A DNA stretch of 50,991 bases from contig HF990864.1 of NCBI GenBank assembly GCA_000432855.1, positions 27,116-78,106 of the forward strand. Reading direction: 5' to 3'. Under the pieces are notes generated by a model that was not told the DNA's origin, did not search any database, and saw nothing but the letters and a program-made list of their open reading frames with translations. Position 1 is the first letter of the stretch. Every line of letters begins with the position of its first letter. Positions 31,981 through 40,605 of the stretch are shown here, in pieces. Both the position numbers and the translations under genes were made by a program. The stretch is from Firmicutes bacterium CAG:822 (lineage in GTDB: Bacteria > Bacillota_I > Bacilli_A > RF39 > UBA660).

Positions 31981-33468
31981 ATGGAGAAGACATATATATG
32001 TATCGATTTAAAAAGTTTTTATGCTTCGGTAGAATGCGTGGAAAGAGGATTAGACCCTTTAAAAACAAACCTCGTTGTTGCCGATGAAGAAAGAACCGAA
32101 AAAACTATCTGTCTAGCTGTAAGTCCTTCTTTAAAGCAGTATGGAATAGGTGGTAGAGCTAGACTGTTTGAAGTCATCGAAAAAGTAAAAGAAGTAAATA
32201 AAATAAGAAAAAAACAAAATAGTTATAAACCTTTTACTGGTAAATCATCTAATGATGATGAATTAAAAAAAGATAAAACAAAAGAATTGTCTTTCATAAT
32301 CGCCAAACCAAGAATGGCTCATTATATAGATACCTCGGCTAAAATCTACAGTATATATCTAAAATATCTATCCAGTGATGATATATTTGTCTATTCCATC
32401 GATGAAATATTTGCTGACATAACTAATTATTTAAAATATTATAAACTCACTCCTAAAGAACTTGTCACCAAAATAATTAATGATGTTTATAAACAAACAG
32501 GCATTACAGCTACAGCTGGTATAGGAACCAATTTATTTCTAGCTAAGGTCGCCATGGATGTTGTAGCAAAACATACTAAACCTAATAAATATGGTGTTAG
32601 AATCGCTGAACTTGATGAAATTTCTTATCGAAAACAAATGTGGCATCATAAGCCAATTACCGATGTTTGGAGGGTAGGTAAAGGAATCGCTAGTAGATTA
32701 GAAAAGTATGGTATCTATACCATGGGTGATATTGCTAGATGTTCAATCAAAAATGAAGACTTACTTTATAAACTATTTGGTGTAAACGCTGAACTTTTAA
32801 TCGACCATGCTTGGGGCTGGGAACCATGCACAATAGAATCTATAAAATCTTATACTCCGGATGTTAAAAGCATAACCTCAGGTCAAGTCCTAGATTGTCC
32901 TTATGACTATCAAAAAACAAAACTAGTTGTCTGTGAAATGGCTGATTCACTTGCCCTAGACCTTACCGCCAAAAGCCTTGTCACAGATAAATTAACCTTA
33001 ACTCTCGGCTATGACATTCAAAATATAAATAATAACTACGAAGGCGAAATAACCACTGACTTTTATGGTAGGAAAATACCCAAACACGCTCATGGTACCA
33101 TCACCCTAGATCATAAAACATCATCATCCAAAATAATTATGAATGCTTTAGTCAAACTTTATGATAAAATCATCAATCCTAAACTACTAATCAAAAGAAT
33201 TAATTTAACCGCCATCGATGTAACAAGTGAAGAATTAGAAACAGGTAAAATAAGATACCACCAACTAGATTTATTTTCAGATGCTGAAAAACAAAATAAC
33301 CTTTTAGAAACTGAAAAAAGGGCAGAGGTAAAAGAAAGAAAACTTCAAGGCACTCTTTTAAACATCAAAGAAAAATATGGCAAAAACTCCATCTTAAAAT
33401 TAATGGACATAGAAGAAGCTGCCACCACCAAAACAAGAAATGAACAAATAGGAGGTCACCATGCCTAA
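31981..33468 (+). CDS. Y-family DNA polymerase, UmuC/UvrX type
   Basis: A 495-residue translesion polymerase. The palm has YICIDLKSFYASVECVERGL (metal ligand Asp9, steric-gate Tyr14) and VYSIDEIFADIT (Asp-Glu). HhH parts follow (TDVWRVGKGIASRLEKYGI), and a little-finger domain lies at about 340-420 (LTLTLGYDIQ ... SSKIIMNALVKLYDKI). KQYGIGGRARLFEV and the DLKSFYAS start mark the YqjW/UvrX branch rather than DinB. It copies past lesions at the cost of errors. The LexA box above and the yolD gene below match the UvrX-YolD SOS operon of Bacilli. GGTGAT precedes the ATG. Confidence 0.93.
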   Translation: MEKTYICIDLKSFYASVECVERGLDPLKTNLVVADEERTEKTICLAVSPSLKQYGIGGRARLFEVIEKVKEVNKIRKKQNSYKPFTGKSSNDDELKKDKTKELSFIIAKPRMAHYIDTSAKIYSIYLKYLSSDDIFVYSIDEIFADITNYLKYYKLTPKELVTKIINDVYKQTGITATAGIGTNLFLAKVAMDVVAKHTKPNKYGVRIAELDEISYRKQMWHHKPITDVWRVGKGIASRLEKYGIYTMGDIARCSIKNEDLLYKLFGVNAELLIDHAWGWEPCTIESIKSYTPDVKSITSGQVLDCPYDYQKTKLVVCEMADSLALDLTAKSLVTDKLTLTLGYDIQNINNNYEGEITTDFYGRKIPKHAHGTITLDHKTSSSKIIMNALVKLYDKIINPKLLIKRINLTAIDVTSEELETGKIRYHQLDLFSDAEKQNNLLETEKRAEVKERKLQGTLLNIKEKYGKNSILKLMDIEEAATTKTRNEQIGGHHA

Positions 33469-33715
33469 CTACGATGATATTATAAACTTACCTCATCATA
33501 TATCTAAAAAAAGAAAACCCATGTCCCTTAAAAATCGTTCCGCCCAGTTCGCACCTTTTTCTGCTTTAAAAGGTTACCAAGAAAAAATAAATGAAATTGC
33601 TAAACTAAATGATAGCTCAAACAAAAAAATGAATGATATAATAAATATTGATGATGACAAATTAAATAAAAACGAAAAGGAGTATATCGATGAAAATACC
33701 AAAACTAAAATTTAG
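33461..33715 (+). CDS. YolD-like protein
   Basis: An 84-residue protein overlapping the polymerase gene by 8 bases, with AGGAGG before its ATG. The conserved YolD segment is RKPMSLKNRSAQFAPFSALKG, in two parts. YolD-family proteins are encoded beside UvrX polymerases and, by analogy with UmuD, are thought to be their regulators or partners, though unrelated in sequence. It overlaps the next gene by 26 bases, so the three form one translationally coupled operon. Confidence 0.88.
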   Translation: MPNYDDIINLPHHISKKRKPMSLKNRSAQFAPFSALKGYQEKINEIAKLNDSSNKKMNDIINIDDDKLNKNEKEYIDENTKTKI

Positions 33716-34454
33716 AAAAATGTCACTAGAAGAAAACATAGAACTTATAAAATGGGCCTACTATGAAAATGACGATTTATTTAATATTCATAATTTCACT
33801 ATCAAATATTTTCCTGAATTAGAAAACCTAGACAAAAATCTTTCAAAAGAAGAAATAAACAAAATAATTGAAAGAATAGTTAAAGAAAGTTATGAAAAAC
33901 ATCAAGACAAAATAGAAAAAGAAATTCAAAGATATAATGCATTATGGCAGTCATACAATGACCTTTATTTTAGAAATTTATCTAACTACTTAAATATAAG
34001 CTGGCCAAATAACATAGACATAATTGAGGGAAGAGTAGGTCTAATACCCGTATTTCCAAGATATTTAGATAGTTTTAGTTTTTCTGTTTCAACTAATATG
34101 AACGACCAGCAATTAATAGAAACATGTGCTCATGAAACATTACACTTCTTATGGTTTGAAAAATGGAAACGCACATACCCAGGAACACCAAGAGAAGAAT
34201 TTGAATCACCATACATCACATGGCAGTATAGTGAAATGGTAACCGATCCAATCTTAAATAACAAACCATTTTCAGATATATTTGATTTTAAAGAAAGAGG
34301 CTATGCTAACTTTTACGAAATGTATGATGGTGAAACATCAGTAATGGATAAACTAAGAAAAATTTATAGCACAAACATTTCCGTAGAAGAAAAAATCAAA
34401 AGTGGTTTTGACTATATAACAAACCTCTTAAACCCAAAAAGCAAATCAAAATAG
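33690..34454 (+). CDS. HExxH zinc-protease-like protein in the SOS operon
   Basis: A 254-residue soluble protein, family not recognised. It contains LIETCAHETLHFLWFEKW, a good zincin motif (HETLH), and WQYSEMVTDPIL, whose Glu could be the third zinc ligand. The N-terminal 90 residues are charged and helical (EENIELIKWAYYENDDLF ... KEIQRYNALW). No signal peptide, so it would act in the cytoplasm. It starts inside yolD (AAAAGGAG upstream of ATG 33690) and is followed by a terminator, so LexA should control it together with the polymerase. A role in cleaving or unfolding a DNA-damage factor is possible but unproven. Confidence 0.7.
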   Translation: MKIPKLKFRKMSLEENIELIKWAYYENDDLFNIHNFTIKYFPELENLDKNLSKEEINKIIERIVKESYEKHQDKIEKEIQRYNALWQSYNDLYFRNLSNYLNISWPNNIDIIEGRVGLIPVFPRYLDSFSFSVSTNMNDQQLIETCAHETLHFLWFEKWKRTYPGTPREEFESPYITWQYSEMVTDPILNNKPFSDIFDFKERGYANFYEMYDGETSVMDKLRKIYSTNISVEEKIKSGFDYITNLLNPKSKSK

Positions 34455-34532
34455 TTCTGATTTATTAAATTTTAATTTTAGATTATTCAAATATACCCAT
34501 TTGAGTTCCGGTAAAATTTTAAAGAAGGAATA

Positions 34533-34569
34533 AAAAAGATGAATCCTGTGGGAAAGAATTCATCTTTTT
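34533..34569 (+). terminator. Intrinsic terminator of the SOS operon
   Basis: A 12-bp perfect stem AAAAAGATGAAT (34533-34544) / ATTCATCTTTTT (34558-34569) with a 13-nt loop. The rest of 34455-34661 is AT-rich with a GGAGG before the transposase. Confidence 0.88.
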
Positions 34570-34661
34570 GCTTTAAAAATAAGGGAAAATCATTCCAAAT
34601 TTAGTATAATTAAATTGGTAAAACTATTTTATTACTAAACAAAAAATAAGGAGGTCTTTCC

Positions 34662-35700
34662 ATGAATAATTTTACTACAAATACATATGAAATGAAAAGA
34701 GAAATTTTAAATTTTTCAAAAAAAGTTTCATTTGGTACAAATAAAGTAACAACAAAATTCATAATGGATATGCAATACGGACTTTCTAAAAGTCAAAGTT
34801 GTTTGATATCTAATATATCACGTGCTTTAGATGAAAGAGTTAAGTTAAAAAATACGATTGAACGATTATGTGATAATTTAATTAGATTAAGTGATGAAGA
34901 TAAAAATAAAATTAAAGATAACTACTTTAATGAAATAAAGAAATATTTTGGAGATAATATCATAGCTGTATTTGATGATAGTGATATATCAAAAAGATAC
35001 GGAAAAAAATTTGAGGATTTAGATAGAGTAATAGATGCATCAGATACAGATAAAAAAGTAGTTAATGGCAAAAAATGTGATATGGTATTTGATAGAGGTT
35101 ATGATGATAACAAAATAATAGAATACATAGATAAAAATGGTAATAATTTTGTCATAAGAATGAATGATAGAAGAAATTTTATCTTTAAAAATAAAAAGAA
35201 AAATGCTTATAAAGAGGCATTAAAAAGGAAAGACAAAGTAAAGAAGGAACTGTGGTTTGAAAGCAAAAAATACGAAGTAAGTGTATCGCATTCAAAGGTA
35301 ACATTACCGAGTAATAAAAAAGATTATGAGTTAGTATTTGTTTATGGACTGTCAGAAGAAAGGCCACTGATATTATTAACCAATAGAAGTATACATTCAA
35401 AAGAGGATGTAATAAAAGTAGTAAGGCTATATTTTTACAGATGGCGTGTAGAAGAATATTTTAGAAGTAAAAAGCAAGAATATGAGTTTGAAAACATGCG
35501 AGTAAGGACATTAAAAGCAATGAATAATTTGAACTTAATGCTTATGATACATATGGGACACTTAAGTATGCTTATAGAAAATATGGATAAAAAATTACTT
35601 ACTATAAAAATAATAGAAAGTAGTAAATCAATAAGGAATAAAAAAATGGCAAGAAGTTGAAGTAAGAAGCAATTTTAAACAGTTAGAATTAAAGCTTTAA
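34662..35700 (+). pseudogene. IS4-like DDE transposase, internally deleted and frameshifted
   Basis: The frame from ATG 34662 (AAGGAGG upstream) gives 332 residues and stops at 35660. Recognisable parts are VFDDSDISKRYGKKFEDL (first Asp), DMVFDRGYDDNKII (second Asp) and YFYRWRVEEYFRSKKQEYEF (Y-x2-R-x3-E signature). Between VVNGK and CDMVF a stretch of about 50 residues expected in the family is missing. At the 7-A run 35640-35646 the frame slips; removing one A continues KKWQEVEVRSNFKQLELKL to TAA 35698. So the element is probably dead. I could not identify terminal inverted repeats or a target duplication. Confidence 0.7.
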
Positions 35701-35775
35701 AATAATTAAATAATGAAATATTAAAAAAAGGACATGAATAAAGATTAAAAAACCGAAACTCAAAGGTTTTCACTG

Positions 35776-35804
35776 TTGTGAGAACTGTTTTTTTGTGTTA
35801 TACT
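35776..35804 (+). promoter_or_regulatory. Promoter of the YcxB-like gene
   Basis: TTGTGA at 35776-35781 and TATACT at 35799-35804 with a 17-bp spacer; GGAGGGG follows before ATG 35828. Confidence 0.65.
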
Positions 35805-35827
35805 GATGATAGTATTGGAGGGGTATT

Positions 35828-36802
35828 ATGGAAAAAAATAAGGAGTTTTCTTCAACTCATGATATTGATTATAAGAAGTATAAGGAGTTTGCATTAGGTT
35901 ATGCTTCTACTAGAAAATTTAATATTGTTTTTATGCTTATTATTTTATTTTTACTAATTCTTTACATGTTTATGAAGAGTTATATATTGGTAATAATATT
36001 TTGTATTGTAATAGTAATTTTTATGTTTGTAATAAATGGCAATTATAAACGGCACTATAAGAAAATGAAGAATTTGAATAATGGTGAGAGTGTAAAACAA
36101 TCTGTCAAAATCAGTGATGGTAATATTGTTTTAACTTCACAAAAAGCAAATGTTTCTAGTTATAAACTTGAACAAATAATAGAAATAGCTGAAACTGAAA
36201 ATTTATTTATTTTGAAATTTAAGCATAACAAGGGAATTACTGTTGATAAAGGTACTTTAACTGGTGGAAGTAAGGAAGAATTTATAGAATATTTGTATGA
36301 AAATTGTAGTAATTTAAAGTCTAAGAAAGTTGTTCAAAGTAAAAAACGGATTGCTATGATAAAAATTTTCTTGGGAATTTATTTACTTATTTGTGTGCTT
36401 GCTGTTATATTTTTATTGCTTGATAATATCAAAATGAAACAGTATGCAGAGATGTTGGAAGATCAGGGGTATAATACTTACGCCCAAAATGAAATAAGAG
36501 CTGGTGCTAATTTTAATATTATGGCTGCCACTAGTAATAATAGTAGCGTTTTATATGTTTATGATTTACATACGGAAAATTTGGCAAAGCATAATTTAGA
36601 CCGTTGGGCTAGTTTAGAGTCTGATGAGAATATGAAGGATGAATACATTGTAGCTGATGAGGCGGACTATAAAAAGTATGTAATAGATGATTTTGGTAAA
36701 TATGTTGTTTTAATTAGAAAGAATAATTATGTCTTTTATGGGACTAGTAATTACTTTGATAAAGATGAACTTGATGATATGGTAAGTGTTATAGATGATT
36801 AA
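35828..36802 (+). CDS. YcxB-like membrane protein, unknown function
   Basis: A 324-residue protein. Two helices near the N-terminus (about 34-70) and a PH-like domain (SVKQSVKISDGNIVLTSQKA ... NLFILKFKHNKGITVDKG) give the YcxB layout. A third helix (about 183-205) leads to an extracytoplasmic C-terminal domain of about 115 residues with a possible lipocalin-like beta pattern (NFNIMAATSNNSSVLYVYDL). The role is unknown. It is followed 86 bp later by a membrane-anchored XRE regulator with its own ribosome-binding site, so the two may work together. Confidence 0.65.
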   Translation: MEKNKEFSSTHDIDYKKYKEFALGYASTRKFNIVFMLIILFLLILYMFMKSYILVIIFCIVIVIFMFVINGNYKRHYKKMKNLNNGESVKQSVKISDGNIVLTSQKANVSSYKLEQIIEIAETENLFILKFKHNKGITVDKGTLTGGSKEEFIEYLYENCSNLKSKKVVQSKKRIAMIKIFLGIYLLICVLAVIFLLLDNIKMKQYAEMLEDQGYNTYAQNEIRAGANFNIMAATSNNSSVLYVYDLHTENLAKHNLDRWASLESDENMKDEYIVADEADYKKYVIDDFGKYVVLIRKNNYVFYGTSNYFDKDELDDMVSVIDD

Positions 36803-36888
36803 TGTTAAGAAAAATTGCGCATTTTCCATTAAAAATTGGTAGATTAAATTTCAGTTAAATTATAAAATGTCTTGTGAAAGGAGAGTTT

Positions 36889-37455
36889 ATGAGTTTAGGA
36901 AATAAGATAGCAGATTTAAGAAAAAAAGAAAATCTTTCACAAGAAAAATTGGCTGAAAGATTAGGGGTTACTAGACAGACCGTTTCTAAATGGGAACTTG
37001 GAGAAACAGCTCCCGATATTTTGCAAGCCAAAGAGTTATCAAAAATATTTAATGTCAGTTTAGATGAACTAACTGATAATGATATTAAGAATGTATTAGA
37101 GGCAAAAGTTAGTAATACAGAGAAGTTAGCTGGAATGATAATTAAAATACTTAAAATTATCGGTATTATTGCAATTATTTATTTAGTACTTATGATTATA
37201 GCTGTTGTTTTATTTACGGTATTTCCAGAAGAACATAGTAGTACGAATGTGAAAACGATATCAGCTACCTTGGACTGCAGGGTAGAAGATAAAGATTATA
37301 CTATTTCGATTGGAGAAGGAAATTATTTCGATTGCCCAAATTGTAGTAAAGATATGGAAATATATTTAAAGGATATTACCGATTGGGCAAATATAGATCA
37401 TAGTGTAGAGAATATCAAGAAGTATTTTGAAGATAATGGTGGTTCTTGTGAATAA
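36889..37455 (+). CDS. XRE-family regulator with membrane anchor
   Basis: A 188-residue protein. Residues 1-70 are an HTH_3 domain of the SinR/immunity type (LRKKENLSQEKLAERLGVTR, then QTVSKWELGETAPDI). One membrane helix follows (about 84-112). An outside C-terminal domain has four cysteines, two in DCPNCSKD, one in TLDCRVE and one at the very end (GGSCE). Such one-helix regulators can sense an outside signal and bind DNA inside. ATG 36889 is chosen over ATG 36874 because AAAGGAG lies between them. Confidence 0.8.
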   Translation: MSLGNKIADLRKKENLSQEKLAERLGVTRQTVSKWELGETAPDILQAKELSKIFNVSLDELTDNDIKNVLEAKVSNTEKLAGMIIKILKIIGIIAIIYLVLMIIAVVLFTVFPEEHSSTNVKTISATLDCRVEDKDYTISIGEGNYFDCPNCSKDMEIYLKDITDWANIDHSVENIKKYFEDNGGSCE

Positions 37456-37465
37456 TAAAAGAATA

Positions 37466-37946
37466 TCAGTCTTTTGGATTGATATTTTTATTTTTATATT
37501 CATCTTTTAATATTTGATTTATTTCTTCGGGACTTTCTTTACAACCATTATTTAACCATTTTTTGATAATGGCATTTAAACCAGTCATGAAAAATTCAAT
37601 GTGATAATCTATGAATTTATCATCATATAAAGTTTTAGATAAATTGGTGTCATACTGTTCGATGATGAAATGTTTGTCTTTATTTAGTTTAAAGTAGGTT
37701 TTGCAAAGTATTTGATTATCTTTAATATGTTTGAAAATTTTTAAGTAATCATTAGAATTATATTTTAATAACCTTTCATCTCTATATAATTTTCCGACAT
37801 CGGTTTCAAGTTTCTTTGCAATTTTATCAGCTAGGTCATATATGTCGATGTAATTAGCATAAAAAAGTTGATCTATTTAATTTGGCCCTTTTACAAATAT
37901 CGGTAACGGAAATTTCGTCAATATCTTTCTTAATAGATTCTAAAAA
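37466..37946 (-). pseudogene. TetR-family regulator, N-terminus lost and frameshifted
   Basis: On the minus strand FLESIKKDIDEISVTDICKR then AKLNRSTFYANYIDIYDLAD is the TetR HTH, and the rest (HFIIEQYDTNLSKTLYDDKF ... FFMTGLNAIIKKWLNNGCKE) is a TetR_C domain ending at 37466. The frame breaks at the 6-A run 37861-37866 (five are needed), and the first helix of the HTH is missing: at 37946 the sequence becomes the 3' part of a plus-strand gene. No start codon survives. Confidence 0.75.
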
Positions 37947-38277
37947 CACCAAAACCTTAACCTGCACAGCCGAAGGCACATCATCTAATATTAAAACAAA
38001 ATCAAACCCAGAAATAAAAGTTAATAATAAAAAAATAAAAGATATGGTATTCACTGTTAATATGATTTTCCCAGAAGACCTTTTAGATCAAAGACAAAAT
38101 TACGTTAATATAATAAGACAAACTAAACCATATATGAGTGCCAGCATCACTGACAAAGGAATTAGATTTGTAACCAAAGAACATGGTGGTAACTTTATAG
38201 GCATCGATACCACTCAAGATATAACCATCTCAGAATTAAAACAAGTTTTAGAAGTGCAAGGCTATACATGTAAATAA
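37945..38277 (+). pseudogene. 3' fragment of an unknown secreted/lipoprotein-like gene
   Basis: From 37945 the plus frame reads NTKTLTCTAEGTSSN ... VNMIFPEDLLDQRQNYVNII, ending QGYTCK at a strong terminator. The 21 codons before it (from ATG 37882) are antisense TetR sequence, and no ribosome-binding site exists. It resembles small Cys-containing exported proteins of the DUF1307 kind, but the signal peptide is gone. The family is uncertain. Confidence 0.5.
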
Positions 38278-38309
38278 AAGACAATTCTAAATCCTAGAAT
38301 TGTCTTTTT
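38276..38309. terminator. Bidirectional terminator
   Basis: A 14-bp perfect stem AAAAGACAATTCTA (38276-38289) / TAGAATTGTCTTTT (38295-38308) with a 5-nt loop. It ends the plus-strand fragment and the minus-strand deacetylase. Confidence 0.92.
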
Positions 38310-39078
38310 AATTAATCTCATCAATAATTTCTAACCCAGTCATTTCACACGGAATATTAAATCTTTTTATATAACTTTTATCAAAATCTTTAAAATTGTT
38401 CATTCCAATATCATACACCTGCATATCCACACCGTGTAACTTAAGAACAAAAACACTTTCCTTTGTATAAGCGCCGTAAGGATAAGCAAAAACCTTTAAA
38501 TCTTGTTTTCCTAAATGCTTTTCAATTTCTTGATATGATTTTTGGACATCATCTTTAAGCTCTCTAACTGGTAGTCTATCGTAAAACACATGTTTCGTAC
38601 TATGACTAAAAATCTCTACTAAACCACTTTCATACATAATTTCACACTGCCTCCAAGTCAAATACTTTTTCCCATCTATTTTCTTTCCAATATTATCCGT
38701 AACTATAAAAATAGATGCCTTCACATTATACTTTTCTAAAATTGGAAAAATATATTTGTAATTACTGTAATATCCATCATCAAAAGTAATTAAAATCGGT
38801 TTATCAGGAAGCTCCTTCTTCCCGTTATAAGCATCATTCAAATCTTTAAATGATAAAAAAGTATAATCATTATCTAATAATGTTTTAATATTTTCTTCAA
38901 AACTTAAAGGTGTATTTATATAATTAAAATCATCCGGATCTTCATCAGGAACTGTCATCACAAAATCGTGATATAAAAGTATTGGAATATCTTTATTTTC
39001 TCTTTTGTCTTTCTTTAAACAAATAACTCCAATAACAATAATTAAAACAAGAATAATTAATATAACTATCTTTTTCAT
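38308..39078 (-). CDS. Polysaccharide deacetylase (NodB domain), membrane-anchored
   Basis: A 256-residue CE4-type enzyme. One N-terminal signal/anchor helix (IVILIILVLIIVIGVICL) is followed by the NodB core: ILLYHDFV, ITFDDGYYSNYKYIFPILEK (catalytic Asp and metal Asp), FSHSTKHVFYD (metal H-x3-H) and FAYPYGAYTKE. It would remove N-acetyl groups from an outside glycan such as poly-GlcNAc. ATG 39078 is preferred to GTG 39090 since GGTGAT lies between. It is divergent from the processive glycosyltransferase at 39165, an IcaB/PgaB-IcaA/PgaC-like pairing. Confidence 0.88.
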   Translation of the reverse strand: MKKIVILIILVLIIVIGVICLKKDKRENKDIPILLYHDFVMTVPDEDPDDFNYINTPLSFEENIKTLLDNDYTFLSFKDLNDAYNGKKELPDKPILITFDDGYYSNYKYIFPILEKYNVKASIFIVTDNIGKKIDGKKYLTWRQCEIMYESGLVEIFSHSTKHVFYDRLPVRELKDDVQKSYQEIEKHLGKQDLKVFAYPYGAYTKESVFVLKLHGVDMQVYDIGMNNFKDFDKSYIKRFNIPCEMTGLEIIDEIN

Positions 39079-39164
39079 AATCATCACCACTTTATCATAT
39101 TCAAACCCTTACAAATAGTAACCATCCTTTTCCCAGCCTCATAAGATACAGTAAAGGTGATAGA

Positions 39165-40436
39165 ATGATTATAGTATTAATTATTTCACTTTTGTATCTT
39201 GTATTTGCTATATGTATTAATCTAAATTGGATTCAAGATATTGCCTGCTATTTTGGTTATCCTATAGCCATATATCTTGTAACCTTTGTCGCTTTAATAC
39301 CAGGTTTTATTTATGTATTCACACTCTTAAGTATTCTTCTAGAAAAAAACAAAAGAAAAACCTGCACAAAACAAGAATGCGATGTAACCGTATTAGTACC
39401 AATATATAATGCTAAAAAAACCATCAAAAAAACCATCGAATCTATTACATGTCAAAAATATCATGGAAACATACACATAATCGCTATAGACGATGGCTCG
39501 GCCGACGAATCATTAGAACTATTAAAGAAAATAAACTGTGATAATCAAATAACTATATTAGAAACAAAACATAGAGGAAAATCATATGCCTTAAACGAAG
39601 GATTAAAACATGTCCAAACAGATTATGTCATCACCGTAGATAGCGACACCACACTTCATCCACTAGCCATAAAAAACATCATGGATAAACTAGTAAATTC
39701 TGATAAAAACATCGTCGCCACTGCTGGTCTTATATTTGTCAAAAACGATCAAACAAGCTTTGTCACTAAACTCCAGCAGTGGGATTACACCTTAGGAATA
39801 TTTGGCGTAAAACTATATCAAGGAAGCTATCATTCTACTTTAGTAGCCCAAGGTGCTTTCAGTGCCTATAAAACAAAACAAATAAAAGAAATAGGTGGTT
39901 GGAGGCCATGCGTTGGCGAAGATATCGTCCTAACATGGAACCTACTATCAAAAGGTTATCAAACAAACTTTGCCAAAAACGCTGTTGCCTTTACCGAAGC
40001 CCCAGACACTTTCAAAGGACTATTTAGGCAAAGACAAAGATGGGCGAGAGGTATGATTGAAGCCTTTAAACAAACAAAAATCATAACCTCAAAAAAACTA
40101 AACTTAAAATCAAAATTTTTAATGTGCATGAATATATTTTTCCCATTTGTCGACTTCGCACTCTTAATCTTTATTCCTCTAGGACTCATCTTCTTACTAT
40201 TCCATAATAATTTATTCATAGGCCTTCTAACTCTATTAGTAATATTACTTGGTATGATATTATGCTTAGTTATAGAAATAAAAAGACAAAATGTATTGAG
40301 AGAAATAGACTGTAAATTAGAAAAAAGAAGCATACTTGCGTTCATTTTTTATGCACTCTTTTATGCCTTTATTCTCGCACCGTTTTGTCTAACTGGATAT
40401 ATTAAAGAATTAGTAAATACTAAAAAAGAATGGTAA
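39165..40436 (+). CDS. Family 2 processive glycosyltransferase (PgaC/IcaA-like)
   Basis: A 423-residue membrane enzyme with two N-terminal helices (1-20, 35-58). The GT2 domain has VLVPIYNAKKTIKKTI, IIAIDDGSADES (first Asp), YVITVDSDTT (DxD), GWRPCVGEDIVLTWNLL (catalytic ED) and RQRQRWARGM (Q/RxxRW of processive synthases). Three to four C-terminal helices form the export pore. This is the set-up of poly-beta-1,6-GlcNAc or hyaluronan-type synthases. AAAGGTGATAG precedes the ATG. The deacetylase gene runs in the opposite direction 86 bp away, so both may act on one exopolysaccharide. Confidence 0.9.
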   Translation: MIIVLIISLLYLVFAICINLNWIQDIACYFGYPIAIYLVTFVALIPGFIYVFTLLSILLEKNKRKTCTKQECDVTVLVPIYNAKKTIKKTIESITCQKYHGNIHIIAIDDGSADESLELLKKINCDNQITILETKHRGKSYALNEGLKHVQTDYVITVDSDTTLHPLAIKNIMDKLVNSDKNIVATAGLIFVKNDQTSFVTKLQQWDYTLGIFGVKLYQGSYHSTLVAQGAFSAYKTKQIKEIGGWRPCVGEDIVLTWNLLSKGYQTNFAKNAVAFTEAPDTFKGLFRQRQRWARGMIEAFKQTKIITSKKLNLKSKFLMCMNIFFPFVDFALLIFIPLGLIFLLFHNNLFIGLLTLLVILLGMILCLVIEIKRQNVLREIDCKLEKRSILAFIFYALFYAFILAPFCLTGYIKELVNTKKEW

Positions 40437-40463
40437 TAACATAGATTACAAAGTGAAAAGAAT

Positions 40464-40500
40464 AACCAGAAGAAAACCAAACATTTCCTCTGGTTTTATT
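40464..40500 (+). terminator. Intrinsic terminator of the glycosyltransferase gene
   Basis: AACCAGA (40464-40470) pairs with TCTGGTT (40489-40495), extended inward by GAAA/TTTC after one mismatch, followed by TTTATT. Confidence 0.75.
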
Positions 40501-40531
40501 ATAATGAAACCGTAAAAAATCAGAAAACCAA

Positions 40532-40586
40532 AAGTTTTACGGCTACAACCGTAAAACTTGACAAAGACCATCTTGAAATATATAAT
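40532..40586 (+). promoter_or_regulatory. Consensus promoter abutted by an 11-bp palindromic operator
   Basis: TTGACA (40558-40563), 17 bp, TATAAT (40581-40586): both hexamers are perfect. Immediately upstream AAGTTTTACGG (40532-40542) and CCGTAAAACTT (40549-40559) form an 11-bp inverted repeat with a 6-nt spacer that overlaps the -35. A third half-site CCGTAAAA lies at 40510-40517. Confidence 0.8.
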
Positions 40587-40605
40587 GTAAATAGAGGTGA
40601 AAAAT

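Noticed and set aside
34580..35760. Terminal inverted repeats of the IS4-like element
   Set aside because: I compared both flanks by eye and found no convincing matching ends.
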